64,000 nucleotides of DNA from assembly GCF_014201805.1 (NCBI RefSeq), contig NZ_JACHFK010000009.1, forward strand, positions 123,937 through 187,936, given 5' to 3'. The position numbers and the translations under genes were made by a program. The notes below the pieces were generated by a model. The model worked only from the letters and a program-made list of their open reading frames with translations. It was not told where the DNA came from and did not search any database. Below are positions 1 to 8,533 of this stretch, piece after piece. Within the stretch, counting starts at the first letter, position 1. Every line of letters begins with the position of its first letter. This stretch comes from Deinococcus metalli. Lineage in GTDB: Bacteria; Deinococcota; Deinococci; Deinococcales; Deinococcaceae.

Positions 1-70
1 GCTGAGGGAAAACCGGTGGGCGTCGGGTGTGCTGCCTGCTCAGAGCTCAGAGCCCAGCGCTCACGTCCCC

Positions 71-937
71 TTATTTCCGGCGGCTGAAGCGCCGGGCGAG
101 CAGGCTGGTCACGAAGATCAGCACGATCAGCAGCAGCGCGCCGGCCTTGGCGAGGCGCTGGTTCTCGTCGTACGCGCTGGTCGCACCGCGGTAGATCTCG
201 AGCGGCAGGGCGCTCATGGGTTTGGCGGGATTCAGGTTCACGTTCGGGTTGCCGAAGGCGGTGAACAGCAGCGGCGCGGCCTCGCCGGCCACGCGCGCCA
301 GCGCCAGCATGACGCCGGTGACGATGCCCCCGGCGGCGGCCGGCAGCACGATCCGCAGCGTGACCAGCCACTTGGGCAGGCCCAGCGCCAGCCCGGCCTC
401 GCGCACGCTCTGCGGCACGAGTTTCAGGACTTCCTCGCTGGTGCGCACCACGATCGGGATCATCAGGAAGCCCAGCGCGAGCGCGCCCGCGAAGCCGGAG
501 AACCCGAAGTGCAGCACGATCAGGCCGTACGCGACCAGACCCATCACGATGGCGGGGATGCCCGCGAGCACGTCGCTGATCATGCGGACGGTGGGCATCA
601 GCGGGTGGCGGGGGTACTCGGACAGGAAGATCCCGCCGGCCACGCCGACGATCACGCCGATCACGGAGGCCATCAGCAGCATCTCGACGCTGCCGGCGAT
701 GGCGTTCAGCAACCCGCCGCCCGTCTCGCCTTCCGGGGCGGGCACCTTGGTGAAGAAGGCGAGGTTCATGGCGCCCAGACCCTCACGCAGCAGGTACACG
801 AAGATCAGGATCAGGGGCGCCACCACGACCAGCGTGGCGAGCAGGATCAGCGCGCCCATCAGCAGGTTCTTCACGCGCCGCGCGGGGCTCAGGGCGGTGG
901 TCGGGCGGGCGGCGGCGGACGTCAGGGCGCTCATCAT
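71..937 (-). CDS. pstA: phosphate ABC transporter permease PstA
   Basis: 288-residue inner-membrane permease of the high-affinity phosphate importer PstSCAB. Hydrophobic segments run from about residue 25 to the C-terminus. The EAA-type loop that contacts the ATPase is visible near residue 180 ([11 protein letters not shown]), followed by a final membrane segment and a basic tail (ARRFSRRK). The start ATG overlaps the pstC stop as ATGA, so the two subunits are translationally coupled. The family and operon order (pstS, pstC, pstA) are clear. The ATPase gene pstB would come next on this strand, beyond the left edge. Bases 1-70 hold no gene. Confidence 0.95.
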   Translation of the reverse strand: MMSALTSAAARPTTALSPARRVKNLLMGALILLATLVVVAPLILIFVYLLREGLGAMNLAFFTKVPAPEGETGGGLLNAIAGSVEMLLMASVIGVIVGVAGGIFLSEYPRHPLMPTVRMISDVLAGIPAIVMGLVAYGLIVLHFGFSGFAGALALGFLMIPIVVRTSEEVLKLVPQSVREAGLALGLPKWLVTLRIVLPAAAGGIVTGVMLALARVAGEAAPLLFTAFGNPNVNLNPAKPMSALPLEIYRGATSAYDENQRLAKAGALLLIVLIFVTSLLARRFSRRK

Positions 938-1941
938 TGGATTCCCTTGGGCGTCAGGCGGGCGATGATCAGCCGCGCGACGTAGTTCACGAGCACGCTC
1001 AGGAAGAACAGCGTCAGGCCGAGCGTCACCACCGACGAGCGGTGCAGCGTCTCACGGGCGTCTCCGAACTGGTTGGCGATCACCGAGGCCATGGTGCTGG
1101 CGTTGCCCCAGATGGAGCGCAGCACGTCCTGGCTGTCCCCGATCACCATGGCGACGGCCAGCGTCTCGCCCAGCGCGCGGCCCAGCGCGAGGATCACGCC
1201 GCCCAGGATGCCGGCGCGGGCGTAAGGCAAGATGGCGCGCGAGATGACTTCCCACTTGGTCGCGCCCAGCGCGTACATCGCCTCGCGCTGGTCCTGCGGC
1301 ACCAGCCGGATCACGTCGCGCGCCACCGAGGCGGTGTACGGCAGGATCATGACCGTCAGGATGATGATCGCCAGGGCCAGGCCGCGCCCCGCACCGCTGC
1401 TGGGCACGAAGAAGCACTGCAGCGTGGTCTTGTTCTCGGCCCACAGCGCAGCGCACTTGGTGTACAGCGCCAGGCGGTCGGGGTGGTCGGGGCTGAAGAA
1501 GGTGATCTGCCAGCGGCCCAGGATGGGCGCGATCACGAACAGGGCCCACAGGCCGTACACCACGCTGGGCACGGCGGCCAGCAGCTCGATCAGGTACCCG
1601 ACCGGGTTGGCCAGCCACCGGGGCGCGTACTCCGCGACGAACAGGGCGCTCGCGACGGCCAGCGGCACGCTGATCAGCAGCGCGACCAGGCTGGTCACCA
1701 GGGTGCCCGCGATCATGCTGGACGCCCCGAACACGCCGGCGACCGGGTTCCACGTGCGCTGCGTGAAGAAGCTCAGGCCGAAGTGTTGCAGGGCGGGCCA
1801 GGAATCCCGGGTGAGCTGGTAGATGCTGGTCAGGAAGACCAGCAGGATCACCGAGGCCAGGACCAGGATCAGGCCCTCGAACACGCGGTCGCTGGCGCTC
1901 GACAGTCTGGCGGGCGGGGCGGGGCGGGTGGGTTCACTCAT
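934..1941 (-). CDS. pstC: phosphate ABC transporter permease PstC
   Basis: 335-residue permease that pairs with PstA to form the membrane channel of the phosphate importer. It has a hydrophobic segment near residues 28-50, a periplasmic loop of about 60 residues with two cysteines in the middle (around [10 protein letters not shown]), and an EAA-type loop near residue 225 ([14 protein letters not shown]). The start is ATG; a GAGGT stands 8 bases upstream. It follows pstS after 131 bases that include a terminator-like hairpin, and its end overlaps pstA. The periplasmic insertion is longer than in E. coli PstC but is commonly seen in this family. Confidence 0.95.
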   Translation of the reverse strand: MSEPTRPAPPARLSSASDRVFEGLILVLASVILLVFLTSIYQLTRDSWPALQHFGLSFFTQRTWNPVAGVFGASSMIAGTLVTSLVALLISVPLAVASALFVAEYAPRWLANPVGYLIELLAAVPSVVYGLWALFVIAPILGRWQITFFSPDHPDRLALYTKCAALWAENKTTLQCFFVPSSGAGRGLALAIIILTVMILPYTASVARDVIRLVPQDQREAMYALGATKWEVISRAILPYARAGILGGVILALGRALGETLAVAMVIGDSQDVLRSIWGNASTMASVIANQFGDARETLHRSSVVTLGLTLFFLSVLVNYVARLIIARLTPKGIQ

Positions 1942-2023
1942 GGGATCATGACCTCGGCAGGCATCTGGGCCACAGTTGACCCCGGGATCGTCATGGGCGG
2001 GTCAGGCCGGGTCCCGGGGTACG

Positions 2024-2055
2024 AAAAACGGGCGGCCACGCGTGGTGGACCGCCC
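2024..2055 (-). terminator. hairpin plus T-run between pstS and pstC
   Basis: On the reverse strand a GC-rich hairpin (GGGCGG and CCAC paired with GTGG and CCGCCC, one bulged base) is followed directly by GTTTTT. It lies just after the pstS stop and before pstC. A partial terminator here would let the binding protein be made in excess over the permeases, as in other binding-protein operons. Partial read-through is inferred. Confidence 0.6.
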
Positions 2056-2072
2056 CGTAGAGGTTCAGACGT

Positions 2073-3095
2073 TCAGAACTTCTTGCCGTCGAAGGTCAGG
2101 GTGTTGATGATGCTCTTGGCCTTGGCTTCCACGTTGTCCGGCAGCTTGGCGTAGTCCAGGGGCTCGTTGTAGCCCTGCCCGGTGGTGACCATCCACGTCA
2201 GGAGCTTCTTGAGCTGCTGCGCCTGCGCCTGGGTGCGGCTGCCGTACTTCTGCTCCTGGTAGAAGATCACGTACGTGAAGCTCGCAATCGGGTAGGCGTC
2301 GGCGTTCGCGGAGTTGGTCAGCGACACGCGGGTGTCGGCGGGGATCACGACGCCCTTGGCGGCCATCGCGGCGGGGACGTTGTCGGCCAGCACGTACTTG
2401 CCCGCACGGTTCTGCACGCTGCCGTAGGGCAGCTTGTTCTGCTTGGCGTACACCAGTTCCACGTAGCCGATGGCGCCGGGGGTGCTCTTGACCACGCCGG
2501 CCACGCCGTCGTTGCCCTTGGCGCCGGTGCCGACCGGCCAGCTCAGCGAGTTGCCCACGCCGACCTTGGTCTTCCACTCGGTGCTGACCTTGCTCAGGTA
2601 GTCGCTGAACACGTAGGTCGTGCCCGAGCCGTCGCTGCGGCGGGCGACCGTGATCGGCAGCGGAGCCAGGGTCACGCCGGGGTTCAGCGCGGCGATGGCC
2701 TTGTCGTTCCAGGTCTTGATCTTGCCCAGGTAGATGTCCGCGAGCACCTTACCCGTGAACTTCAGGGGCTCGGTCACGCCGGGCAGGTTGTACGCGGGCA
2801 CCACGGCGCCGATGGCGGTGGGGATGTGCAGCAGCTTGGCGGGCGCCGCCTTCATGGCGTCGTCGCTCATGGGGTTGTCGCTGCCGGCGAAATCCACGGT
2901 GCGCTCGGTGATGGCCTTCTGGCCGGCGCCGGAGCCGACCGACTGGTAGTTGACGTCCACACCGGCAGCGTTCTTGTACTCGGCGAACATCTTGGAGTAC
3001 AGCGGGTACGGGAAGGATGCGCCGGCGCCCGTGAGGCTCTGGGCGGTGGCGGAGCTTGCGACAAGGGCCAGGCCCAAGATCATGATCGTCTTCAT
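2073..3095 (-). CDS. pstS: phosphate-binding protein PstS
   Basis: 340-residue secreted phosphate-binding protein. An N-terminal signal peptide of about 18 residues ends SSATAQ and is followed by the typical [12 protein letters not shown] opening. The phosphate-contact regions GSGAG (near residue 56) and [11 protein letters not shown] (near residue 153) are present. It delivers phosphate to PstC/PstA. The start ATG has no Shine-Dalgarno sequence, so translation probably begins at or very near the 5' end of the message. Four direct heptamer repeats just upstream suggest phosphate-starvation control. Confidence 0.96.
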   Translation of the reverse strand: MKTIMILGLALVASSATAQSLTGAGASFPYPLYSKMFAEYKNAAGVDVNYQSVGSGAGQKAITERTVDFAGSDNPMSDDAMKAAPAKLLHIPTAIGAVVPAYNLPGVTEPLKFTGKVLADIYLGKIKTWNDKAIAALNPGVTLAPLPITVARRSDGSGTTYVFSDYLSKVSTEWKTKVGVGNSLSWPVGTGAKGNDGVAGVVKSTPGAIGYVELVYAKQNKLPYGSVQNRAGKYVLADNVPAAMAAKGVVIPADTRVSLTNSANADAYPIASFTYVIFYQEQKYGSRTQAQAQQLKKLLTWMVTTGQGYNEPLDYAKLPDNVEAKAKSIINTLTFDGKKF

Positions 3096-3117
3096 ACGGT
3101 CGTAGCTTGGCGGGCTT

Positions 3118-3156
3118 GTGTCAGTGCTCCGTCAGGCCGTGTCAAGTCCGTGTCAG
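3118..3156 (-). promoter_or_regulatory. Pho-box-like array of four direct repeats before pstS
   Basis: Read on the reverse strand, heptamers CTGACAC, TTGACAC, CTGACGG and CTGACAC start at 3156, 3145, 3135 and 3124. The spacings are 11, 10 and 11 bases, one helical turn each. The last repeat ends about 22 bases before the pstS ATG. Direct repeats with 11-base period are how PhoB/PhoP response regulators bind in other bacteria, and CTGACAC resembles the E. coli half site CTGTCAT. Phosphate control is inferred from this and the gene. Confidence 0.65.
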
Positions 3157-3258
3157 CCGCTGGGAGATAGTGCACCAGGCCAGCGCGGTGGGCACGCCCG
3201 TGCTGTGGCGGCCACCACCCGGTAGGTCCGTTTGTCAGCCGGGCGTGGCCCTACAGAC

Positions 3259-4503
3259 TCAAGGCGCCTGGGGCCGCGTGCGGGCCAGCACCACGGCCAG
3301 ACCCAGCAGCGCGGCGTTCAGCACCGCGATCACCACGAACAGCGCGCCCGGCCGCGCGTGGAAGATCACGCCCGCCAGACCCGCCGCGGGAATGGACGCC
3401 AGCAGCCCCAGCAGCTGCACGCCCGAGTACAGGTCGGCGCCGCCGCGCGCGGGCAGGCGGGCGAACAGCACCGCGCTCTGGTAGGTCTGCGTCAGGAAGA
3501 TCGACGCCGCGAGCACCCCCACGACCAGCAGCAGCGCCGCCAGGTTCCCGGCCGGCACCAGCAGCAGCGCCGACGCGCCGAGCAGACCCAGCACCCGCGT
3601 GAACACCAGGGTTCGCTCGGCAGGCACGTGCGCGATACGCCGCAGGATCAGGCCGTACATCAGCGCGGTCACGGCGGCCGTCACGACCGGCAGCAGCGAC
3701 ACGCTGTTCACGCTGAAGCCCAGCGCCTCGCGGAAGTACAGGATCTGGAACACGTTCATCTGGTCGATGAACAAGCTCAGCACCGTGAACGCCACCACCT
3801 GCGACAGGCCCGGCGCGCGGCGGCCCTCCCACACGTGCGCCACGGTCTGCCGCAGGCTCTGCAGGGGGTGAAGGTCGCGGTGCTCGTGCATGGCCGCCGC
3901 GCCGGTGCCGGTCTCCTGCGTGATCGCGTTGCGCCACAGGAACATGACGGTCATGCCCACCCCGCCCAGCGCGTAGTACACCCGCAGCGTCGGCACCACG
4001 CCGTATGCCTGCATCACCAGCCCGACCAGGGGCGTGATCAGCCCGCATGTGGCGACGATCAGGTTGATGATGCCGAACACCCGCGCCCGCTGCGACTGCT
4101 CGACGTCCTCGATGACCAGCAGGCTCCACGACACCATCACGATGCGGCCCGTGGCGCTCAGGACGCCGGCCAGCAGGAACGCGCCCACGCTGTCCGACAG
4201 CGCCCACACGAACATCGGCATCGTCCACGACACCAGGTCCCACCACAGGGTGGTGCGCTTGCGGCCCAGGCGGTTGGTGATCGGCGCGGCCAGCAGCTGG
4301 AACACGAAGGAAAACGCCAGCGTGATGGACCCGACCAGCCCGATCTCGGTGCTGCTCAGCCCGACTTCACGCATGTACAGCGGCGTGTAGTACAGCACCA
4401 CCACCCCAAAGACCGCCCACAGCGGCTCGGTGATGATCGCGCTGCGCGCGTTGCGGGGCAGACCCACCAGGGAGGGCCAGGGACGCCGGACAGCGGTGGA
4501 CAT
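3259..4503 (-). CDS. MFS transporter
   Basis: 414-residue major facilitator protein with about 12 hydrophobic segments. The N-half signature loop is recognisable near residues 75-85 ([13 protein letters not shown]). The start ATG at 4503 is chosen because AGGAG stands 8 bases upstream; a longer reading frame runs back into the tRNA gene and must be wrong. A charged loop separates the two halves ([13 protein letters not shown]). The substrate cannot be told from sequence. It lies between pstS and tRNA-Ser on the same strand, and nothing ties it to phosphate. Confidence 0.85.
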   Translation of the reverse strand: MSTAVRRPWPSLVGLPRNARSAIITEPLWAVFGVVVLYYTPLYMREVGLSSTEIGLVGSITLAFSFVFQLLAAPITNRLGRKRTTLWWDLVSWTMPMFVWALSDSVGAFLLAGVLSATGRIVMVSWSLLVIEDVEQSQRARVFGIINLIVATCGLITPLVGLVMQAYGVVPTLRVYYALGGVGMTVMFLWRNAITQETGTGAAAMHEHRDLHPLQSLRQTVAHVWEGRRAPGLSQVVAFTVLSLFIDQMNVFQILYFREALGFSVNSVSLLPVVTAAVTALMYGLILRRIAHVPAERTLVFTRVLGLLGASALLLVPAGNLAALLLVVGVLAASIFLTQTYQSAVLFARLPARGGADLYSGVQLLGLLASIPAAGLAGVIFHARPGALFVVIAVLNAALLGLAVVLARTRPQAP

Positions 4504-4591
4504 GGGGAACTCCTGCGGGCAGACGGTCCGGCGGCGAGGGGCGAGGGCAATGAGCGACGCCCCGTGGTGAGAACCATCCGGGGCGCAGAGC

Positions 4592-4683
<92 letters not shown>

Positions 4684-4692
4684 GCGTCCAAG

Positions 4693-4721
4693 AGAGTAGC
4701 AAGGGGTCGCGGGGAAATCAA
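4693..4721 (-). promoter_or_regulatory. promoter of tRNA-Ser
   Basis: On the reverse strand a -35 TTGATT (4721-4716), a 17-base spacer and a -10 TACTCT (4698-4693) sit about 12 bases before the mature tRNA 5' end. This is a housekeeping sigma-factor arrangement. Confidence 0.7.
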
Positions 4722-4773
4722 ACCATGACGTTTTCCCCGCCGGGTCCGCAGCCCGCGGGCATACAATCGGCGC

Positions 4774-5370
4774 GTGACCCTCGTGACCGTGTTCGCCCTG
4801 CTGCTGTCGTATCTGCTGGGCTCCATTCCGGCTGCCGCGTGGGTGGCGCGGGCGCGGGGCGTGGACATCCGCACGGTCGGCAGCGGGAACAGCGGCGCGA
4901 CCAACGTGCTGCGCTCGGTCGGCCGGGGACCGGCGCTGGCGGTCGCGGTGTTCGACATCCTCAAGGGCGCGCTGGCGGTGGTGATCGCGCGGGCGCTGGG
5001 GCTGGACCCGCTGTGGTCGGCGCTGTGCGGGCTGGCGGCCGTGATCGGGCACAACTACAGCCCGTTCCTGGGCTTCCGGGGCGGCAAGGGCGTGGCGACC
5101 AGCTTCGGCACGCTCGCGGTGATTGACCCGGTGGTGGGGGCGTGCGCGTTCGTGCTGGGCATCTTCACCATGTGGCTCACGCGCTTCGTGTCGGCCGGGA
5201 GCATCATCGCGGCGGTCGCGGCGGGCCTCCTGGTCATGGTCATGCAGCGCCCCATATGGATGACCGTGATCGTGCTGCTGCTGGCCGGGCAGTTGGTATG
5301 GCTGCACCGGGCGAACATCACGCGGCTGCACGAGGGCACCGAGCGGCGTCTAGGCGAAAAGGTGAAGTGA
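4774..5370 (+). CDS. plsY: acyl-phosphate:glycerol-3-phosphate acyltransferase PlsY
   Basis: 198-residue integral membrane enzyme that transfers the acyl group of acyl-phosphate to glycerol-3-phosphate, the first step of phospholipid synthesis with PlsX. The family motifs are all present: GSGNSGATN near residues 37-45, [21 protein letters not shown] near 90-110, and about five membrane segments. The GTG start is supported by a -10 TACAAT (4762-4767) exactly 6 bases upstream, a leaderless arrangement. Length is normal for the family. Confidence 0.96.
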   Translation: MTLVTVFALLLSYLLGSIPAAAWVARARGVDIRTVGSGNSGATNVLRSVGRGPALAVAVFDILKGALAVVIARALGLDPLWSALCGLAAVIGHNYSPFLGFRGGKGVATSFGTLAVIDPVVGACAFVLGIFTMWLTRFVSAGSIIAAVAAGLLVMVMQRPIWMTVIVLLLAGQLVWLHRANITRLHEGTERRLGEKVK

Positions 5371-5476
5371 GGGGACGACCCGGGGACCAGGAGCGCTATC
5401 CTGGGCGGGTTACACAGCCCGCTGCCCTGCCCGGACGCCACCCGTCCGTGCCCGCCCCCGTTTCCCGGAGCCCGCT

Positions 5477-5785
5477 ATGTCCGCCAGAATCCGTATCTAT
5501 GGTCAGGAGGCCGTGTTCAGCCAGGGGCACTGGTCGTGTCCGGACGAGAGCCTGCGGGCCATGCTCGAGGCCCTGGCGGACCCGCGCGCCCTGACCGAGG
5601 AGCAGGAGCGCGAGCACGCCCTGTACGCGGCGGGGCGCTACGGCGGCCTGATCGCCACCGAGTACGGCTGGGAGGCCGCGCCGCACCCGGAAGCGGAGAT
5701 CAAGCTCGAGGACTTCCAGCCGCGCCGCGAGCCGCGCAAGCCGGGCGGCGGCCTGCTGGGCGGCCTGTTCCGCCGCAAGGGCTGA
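5477..5785 (+). CDS. conserved hypothetical protein, 102 aa
   Basis: Small soluble protein of unknown function. The N-terminal half is mixed (MSARIRIYGQEAVFSQ, with a WSCPDESLRAML segment), and the C-terminus is basic and glycine-rich (KPGGGLLGGLFRRKG), as in many Deinococcus proteins of this type. A -10 TATCCT at 5398-5403 would give a leader of about 70 bases, and CGGAG stands 7 bases before the ATG. Codon use matches its neighbours. I do not recognise a domain. Confidence 0.7.
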   Translation: MSARIRIYGQEAVFSQGHWSCPDESLRAMLEALADPRALTEEQEREHALYAAGRYGGLIATEYGWEAAPHPEAEIKLEDFQPRREPRKPGGGLLGGLFRRKG

Positions 5786-5792
5786 CACCGGT

Positions 5793-5832
5793 CACCACAT
5801 CTGTTGAGGGAAAACCTTCAACAGATGTGGTG
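5793..5832. repeat. perfect 15-bp inverted repeat, probable dispersed repeat element
   Basis: CACCACATCTGTTGA (5793-5807) is the exact reverse complement of 5818-5832, with a 10-base loop containing GGGAAAACC. No T-run follows, so it is a poor terminator. The 11-mer GAGGGAAAACC that spans arm and loop recurs at bases 4-14 of the window. An 11-mer AGAGCGAGTGA just downstream (5838-5848) recurs inverted at 24828-24838. A second hairpin follows (ATTGATGG against CCATCAAT, about 5876-5910). This looks like a small intergenic repeat family. Confidence 0.55.
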
Positions 5833-5943
5833 CGAGCAGAGCGAGTGACCGCCACAGACAGCCGCCTTCGTGGAATTGATGGCGGGACACCGCCACCATC
5901 AATGCAACGGAGCACCGCTGTGAGCGCGCCATAGACGTGGCGC

Positions 5944-5972
5944 TTGACCCCCCGCGCCGCAGCGTCTACCCT
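5944..5972 (+). promoter_or_regulatory. promoter of the asd attenuator leader
   Basis: -35 TTGACC (5944-5949), a 17-base spacer and a -10 TACCCT (5967-5972). The leader peptide ATG lies 8 bases after the -10, so transcription is expected to begin at or one base before that ATG (leaderless). Confidence 0.75.
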
Positions 5973-5979
5973 GACCGGC

Positions 5980-6012
5980 ATGAACGCCCGCCCGACCACC
6001 ATTACCCCGTGA
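5980..6012 (+). CDS. Thr/Ile leader peptide MNARPTTITP
   Basis: Ten-codon ORF: ATG AAC GCC CGC CCG ACC ACC ATT ACC CCG then TGA. Three of its residues are threonine and one isoleucine, in the run T-T-I-T, as in thr operon leader peptides such as E. coli ThrL. It is expected to be translated without a Shine-Dalgarno because the message should begin at its ATG. The stop codon abuts segment 2 of the attenuator (GGGCGG, 6013-6018). Its role would be to sense charging of tRNA-Thr/tRNA-Ile for asd, which leads to threonine and isoleucine. Confidence 0.75.
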   Translation: MNARPTTITP

Positions 6013-6064
6013 GGGCGGTGTCGTGACGGCAGCCGCCCCGCAGGACTTGCGGGGCGGATTTTTT
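5988..6064 (+). promoter_or_regulatory. four-segment transcription attenuator of asd
   Basis: Segments alternate exactly. Segment 1 is CCGCCC (5988-5993, inside the peptide), segment 2 GGGCGG (6013-6018), segment 3 CCGCCC (6033-6038) and segment 4 GGGCGG (6052-6057). Segments 3 and 4 belong to a perfect 10-bp terminator stem (6033-6042 with 6048-6057, loop GGACT) followed by ATTTTTT. Pairing 2:3 would prevent the terminator. A ribosome stalled at the Thr codons (5995-6006) covers segment 1 and frees segment 2; a ribosome at the stop covers segment 2. This is the classical attenuation logic. Confidence 0.8.
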
Positions 6065-6075
6065 ATGGAGGACGT

Positions 6076-7095
<1,020 letters not shown>

Positions 7096-7115
7096 CCGCT
7101 GCTGCCCACTGCTGG

Positions 7116-7139
7116 AGGCCTCCCCGCGCGGGAGGCCTT
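7116..7139 (+). terminator. hairpin terminator after asd
   Basis: AGGCCTCCC (7116-7124) pairs with GGGAGGCCT (7130-7138) around a 5-base CGCGC loop, followed by a short TTC. It lies 20 bases after the asd stop. The U-tract is weak. Confidence 0.55.
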
Positions 7140-7188
7140 CGCCGTTCCGGCCGGGTCCAGGGCCCCGGGTCGGCGTCTGCACGAAACA

Positions 7189-7206
7189 TTGACAAAGCCC
7201 TGTCAA
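7189..7206 (+). promoter_or_regulatory. TTGACA/TGTCAA inverted repeat upstream of the dienelactone hydrolase gene
   Basis: TTGACA (7189-7194) and TGTCAA (7201-7206) form a 6-bp inverted repeat with a 6-base spacer, where the left half could also serve as a -35. An A/T-rich GAATAC lies downstream at about 7213-7218 as a weak -10. It could be a promoter with an overlapping operator for the gene at 7335. Supported by position only. Confidence 0.35.
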
Positions 7207-7334
7207 GGTGAGGAATACGACAGCGCCGACCCATCCCCCGCCCGCGCACCACGAGCCGAGCCGGCCCCGTTGTCCCGAGTGGCCCCCGCGCCACCGCTGT
7301 CGCCCGGCCCGCCCCCCACCCTGGAGGACTGACC

Positions 7335-8276
7335 ATGACCGAATACAAGCAGGACCTGTTCCGTTACGTCGCCGAGGAGTTCGCGGAGGACTACCACGAG
7401 GGCGAGCTGCAACGCCGCGAGTTCCTGCGCCGCATGACCCTGCTGGGCGGCGGCGTGGTCGGTGCGCGCACCCTGATCGCGTCGCTGGGGATCGCGGGCA
7501 TCAGCGCGGCCGAACTGGCGCAGGCCCAGACCGCGCCGCCGCAGCCCGACCAGGCGAGTGGCGCGGGCATGGTCGATCCGCGCGACCCGGCCATCAAGGT
7601 CGGGCCGGTGACGTACGAGGCGCGCGGCTTCACCCAGCTCGCCTACCTCGCGCGGCCCGCTGGGAACGCGCCGGCCCCCGGCATCGTGGTCATCCACGAG
7701 AACAAGGGGCTGCAACCGCACATCCAGGACGTCGCGCGGCGGCTGGCGAAGGCGGGGTACATCGCGCTGGCGCCGGACCTGGTGTCCAAGATCGGCGGCA
7801 CCGCGCAGTACATCGACACCGCACAGATCAGCTCGTACCTCGCGCAGGTCTCCGGCGACGAGCACGTGGCGAACCTCAAGGAGGCCGTGGCCGTCCTGCA
7901 AAAACAGCCGGGCGTGCAGGGCATCGGGGCGATCGGCTTCTGCTTCGGCGGTGGGCTGGCGTGGCGGCTCTCGACGGAGGTGCCGGAGCTGAGGGCAGTC
8001 GTGCCGTTCTACGGCCCCGCGCCAGACACCGCCAAGGTCAAGGACATCAAGGCGGCGGTGCTCGGCGTGTACGGCGCGAACGACACCCGCATCAACGCCG
8101 GCATTCCGCAGCTGGAAACGGCGCTCAAGGCCGCCGGCACCCGCTACGGCATCAAGGTCTACGAGGGCGCCGGGCACGCCTTCAACAACGACACCGGCCA
8201 GAACTACGTGAAGTCGGCCGCCGACGCCGCGTGGGCCGACGCCATGGCGTGGTTCAAGCAGTACCTGAACAGCTGA
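7335..8276 (+). CDS. dienelactone hydrolase family protein with Tat-like leader
   Basis: 313-residue alpha/beta hydrolase of the DLH family. A twin-arginine-like stretch QRREFLRR (residues 27-33) followed by a hydrophobic segment (37-62) suggests Tat export or membrane anchoring. The DLH triad is visible: C203 in GFCFGG, D250 in YGANDTRI and H281 in GAGHAF, with the conserved E in HENKG (residue 122). Some family members act on dienelactone; many are of unknown substrate. The start ATG follows CTGGAGGACTGACC, a good SD. It stands alone between terminators. Confidence 0.85.
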   Translation: MTEYKQDLFRYVAEEFAEDYHEGELQRREFLRRMTLLGGGVVGARTLIASLGIAGISAAELAQAQTAPPQPDQASGAGMVDPRDPAIKVGPVTYEARGFTQLAYLARPAGNAPAPGIVVIHENKGLQPHIQDVARRLAKAGYIALAPDLVSKIGGTAQYIDTAQISSYLAQVSGDEHVANLKEAVAVLQKQPGVQGIGAIGFCFGGGLAWRLSTEVPELRAVVPFYGPAPDTAKVKDIKAAVLGVYGANDTRINAGIPQLETALKAAGTRYGIKVYEGAGHAFNNDTGQNYVKSAADAAWADAMAWFKQYLNS

Positions 8277-8288
8277 GCCGACGGATGG

Positions 8289-8327
8289 GGGGCGCGGGGG
8301 CCAGAAGGTGCGGCCCGCCGCGCCCCT
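8289..8327 (+). terminator. GC-rich hairpin after the dienelactone hydrolase gene
   Basis: GGGGCGCGG pairs with CCGCGCCCC, with GGGCC/GGCCC continuing inside and one unpaired C. TCTCCTGTTTCC follows. It lies 13 bases after the stop codon and is a plausible terminator with a poor U-tract. Confidence 0.45.
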
Positions 8328-8431
8328 CTCCTGTTTCCTCCCGCTCGGCCATTGCGCTTACCGCGTGGCGGGCGTGGCGCGGTAGCCTGGGCCGGTGCGC
8401 TCCCCGTGAGCGCGGCCCCCGGAGGGAGACC

Positions 8432-8533
8432 ATGACGCACCTCGTTCTGACCAGCCGACTTCGCACCCGCGCCCGTACCGGAGGCCAGAACGCTTCATGC
8501 TGCACACCCGCCCGGGGCCGACGCCCCATGTAA
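8432..8533 (+). CDS. possible 33-aa upstream ORF overlapping the ABC exporter start
   Basis: An ATG preceded by a strong SD (GGAGGGAG, 8421-8428) opens a 33-codon frame (MTHLVLTSRLRTRARTG...) that ends at TAA 8531-8533, 37 bases inside the next gene in a different frame. The SD is better placed than that of the ABC gene. It may be a translated leader coupled to the exporter, or chance. The peptide has no recognisable domain. Confidence 0.3.
   Translation: MTHLVLTSRLRTRARTGGQNASCCTPARGRRPM

Noticed and set aside
8395..8409. Four-codon leaderless ORF (GTG CGC TCC CCG TGA)
   Set aside because: The -10 and spacing fit, but four codons without a matching attenuator or sensor residues are not enough to call a leader peptide.
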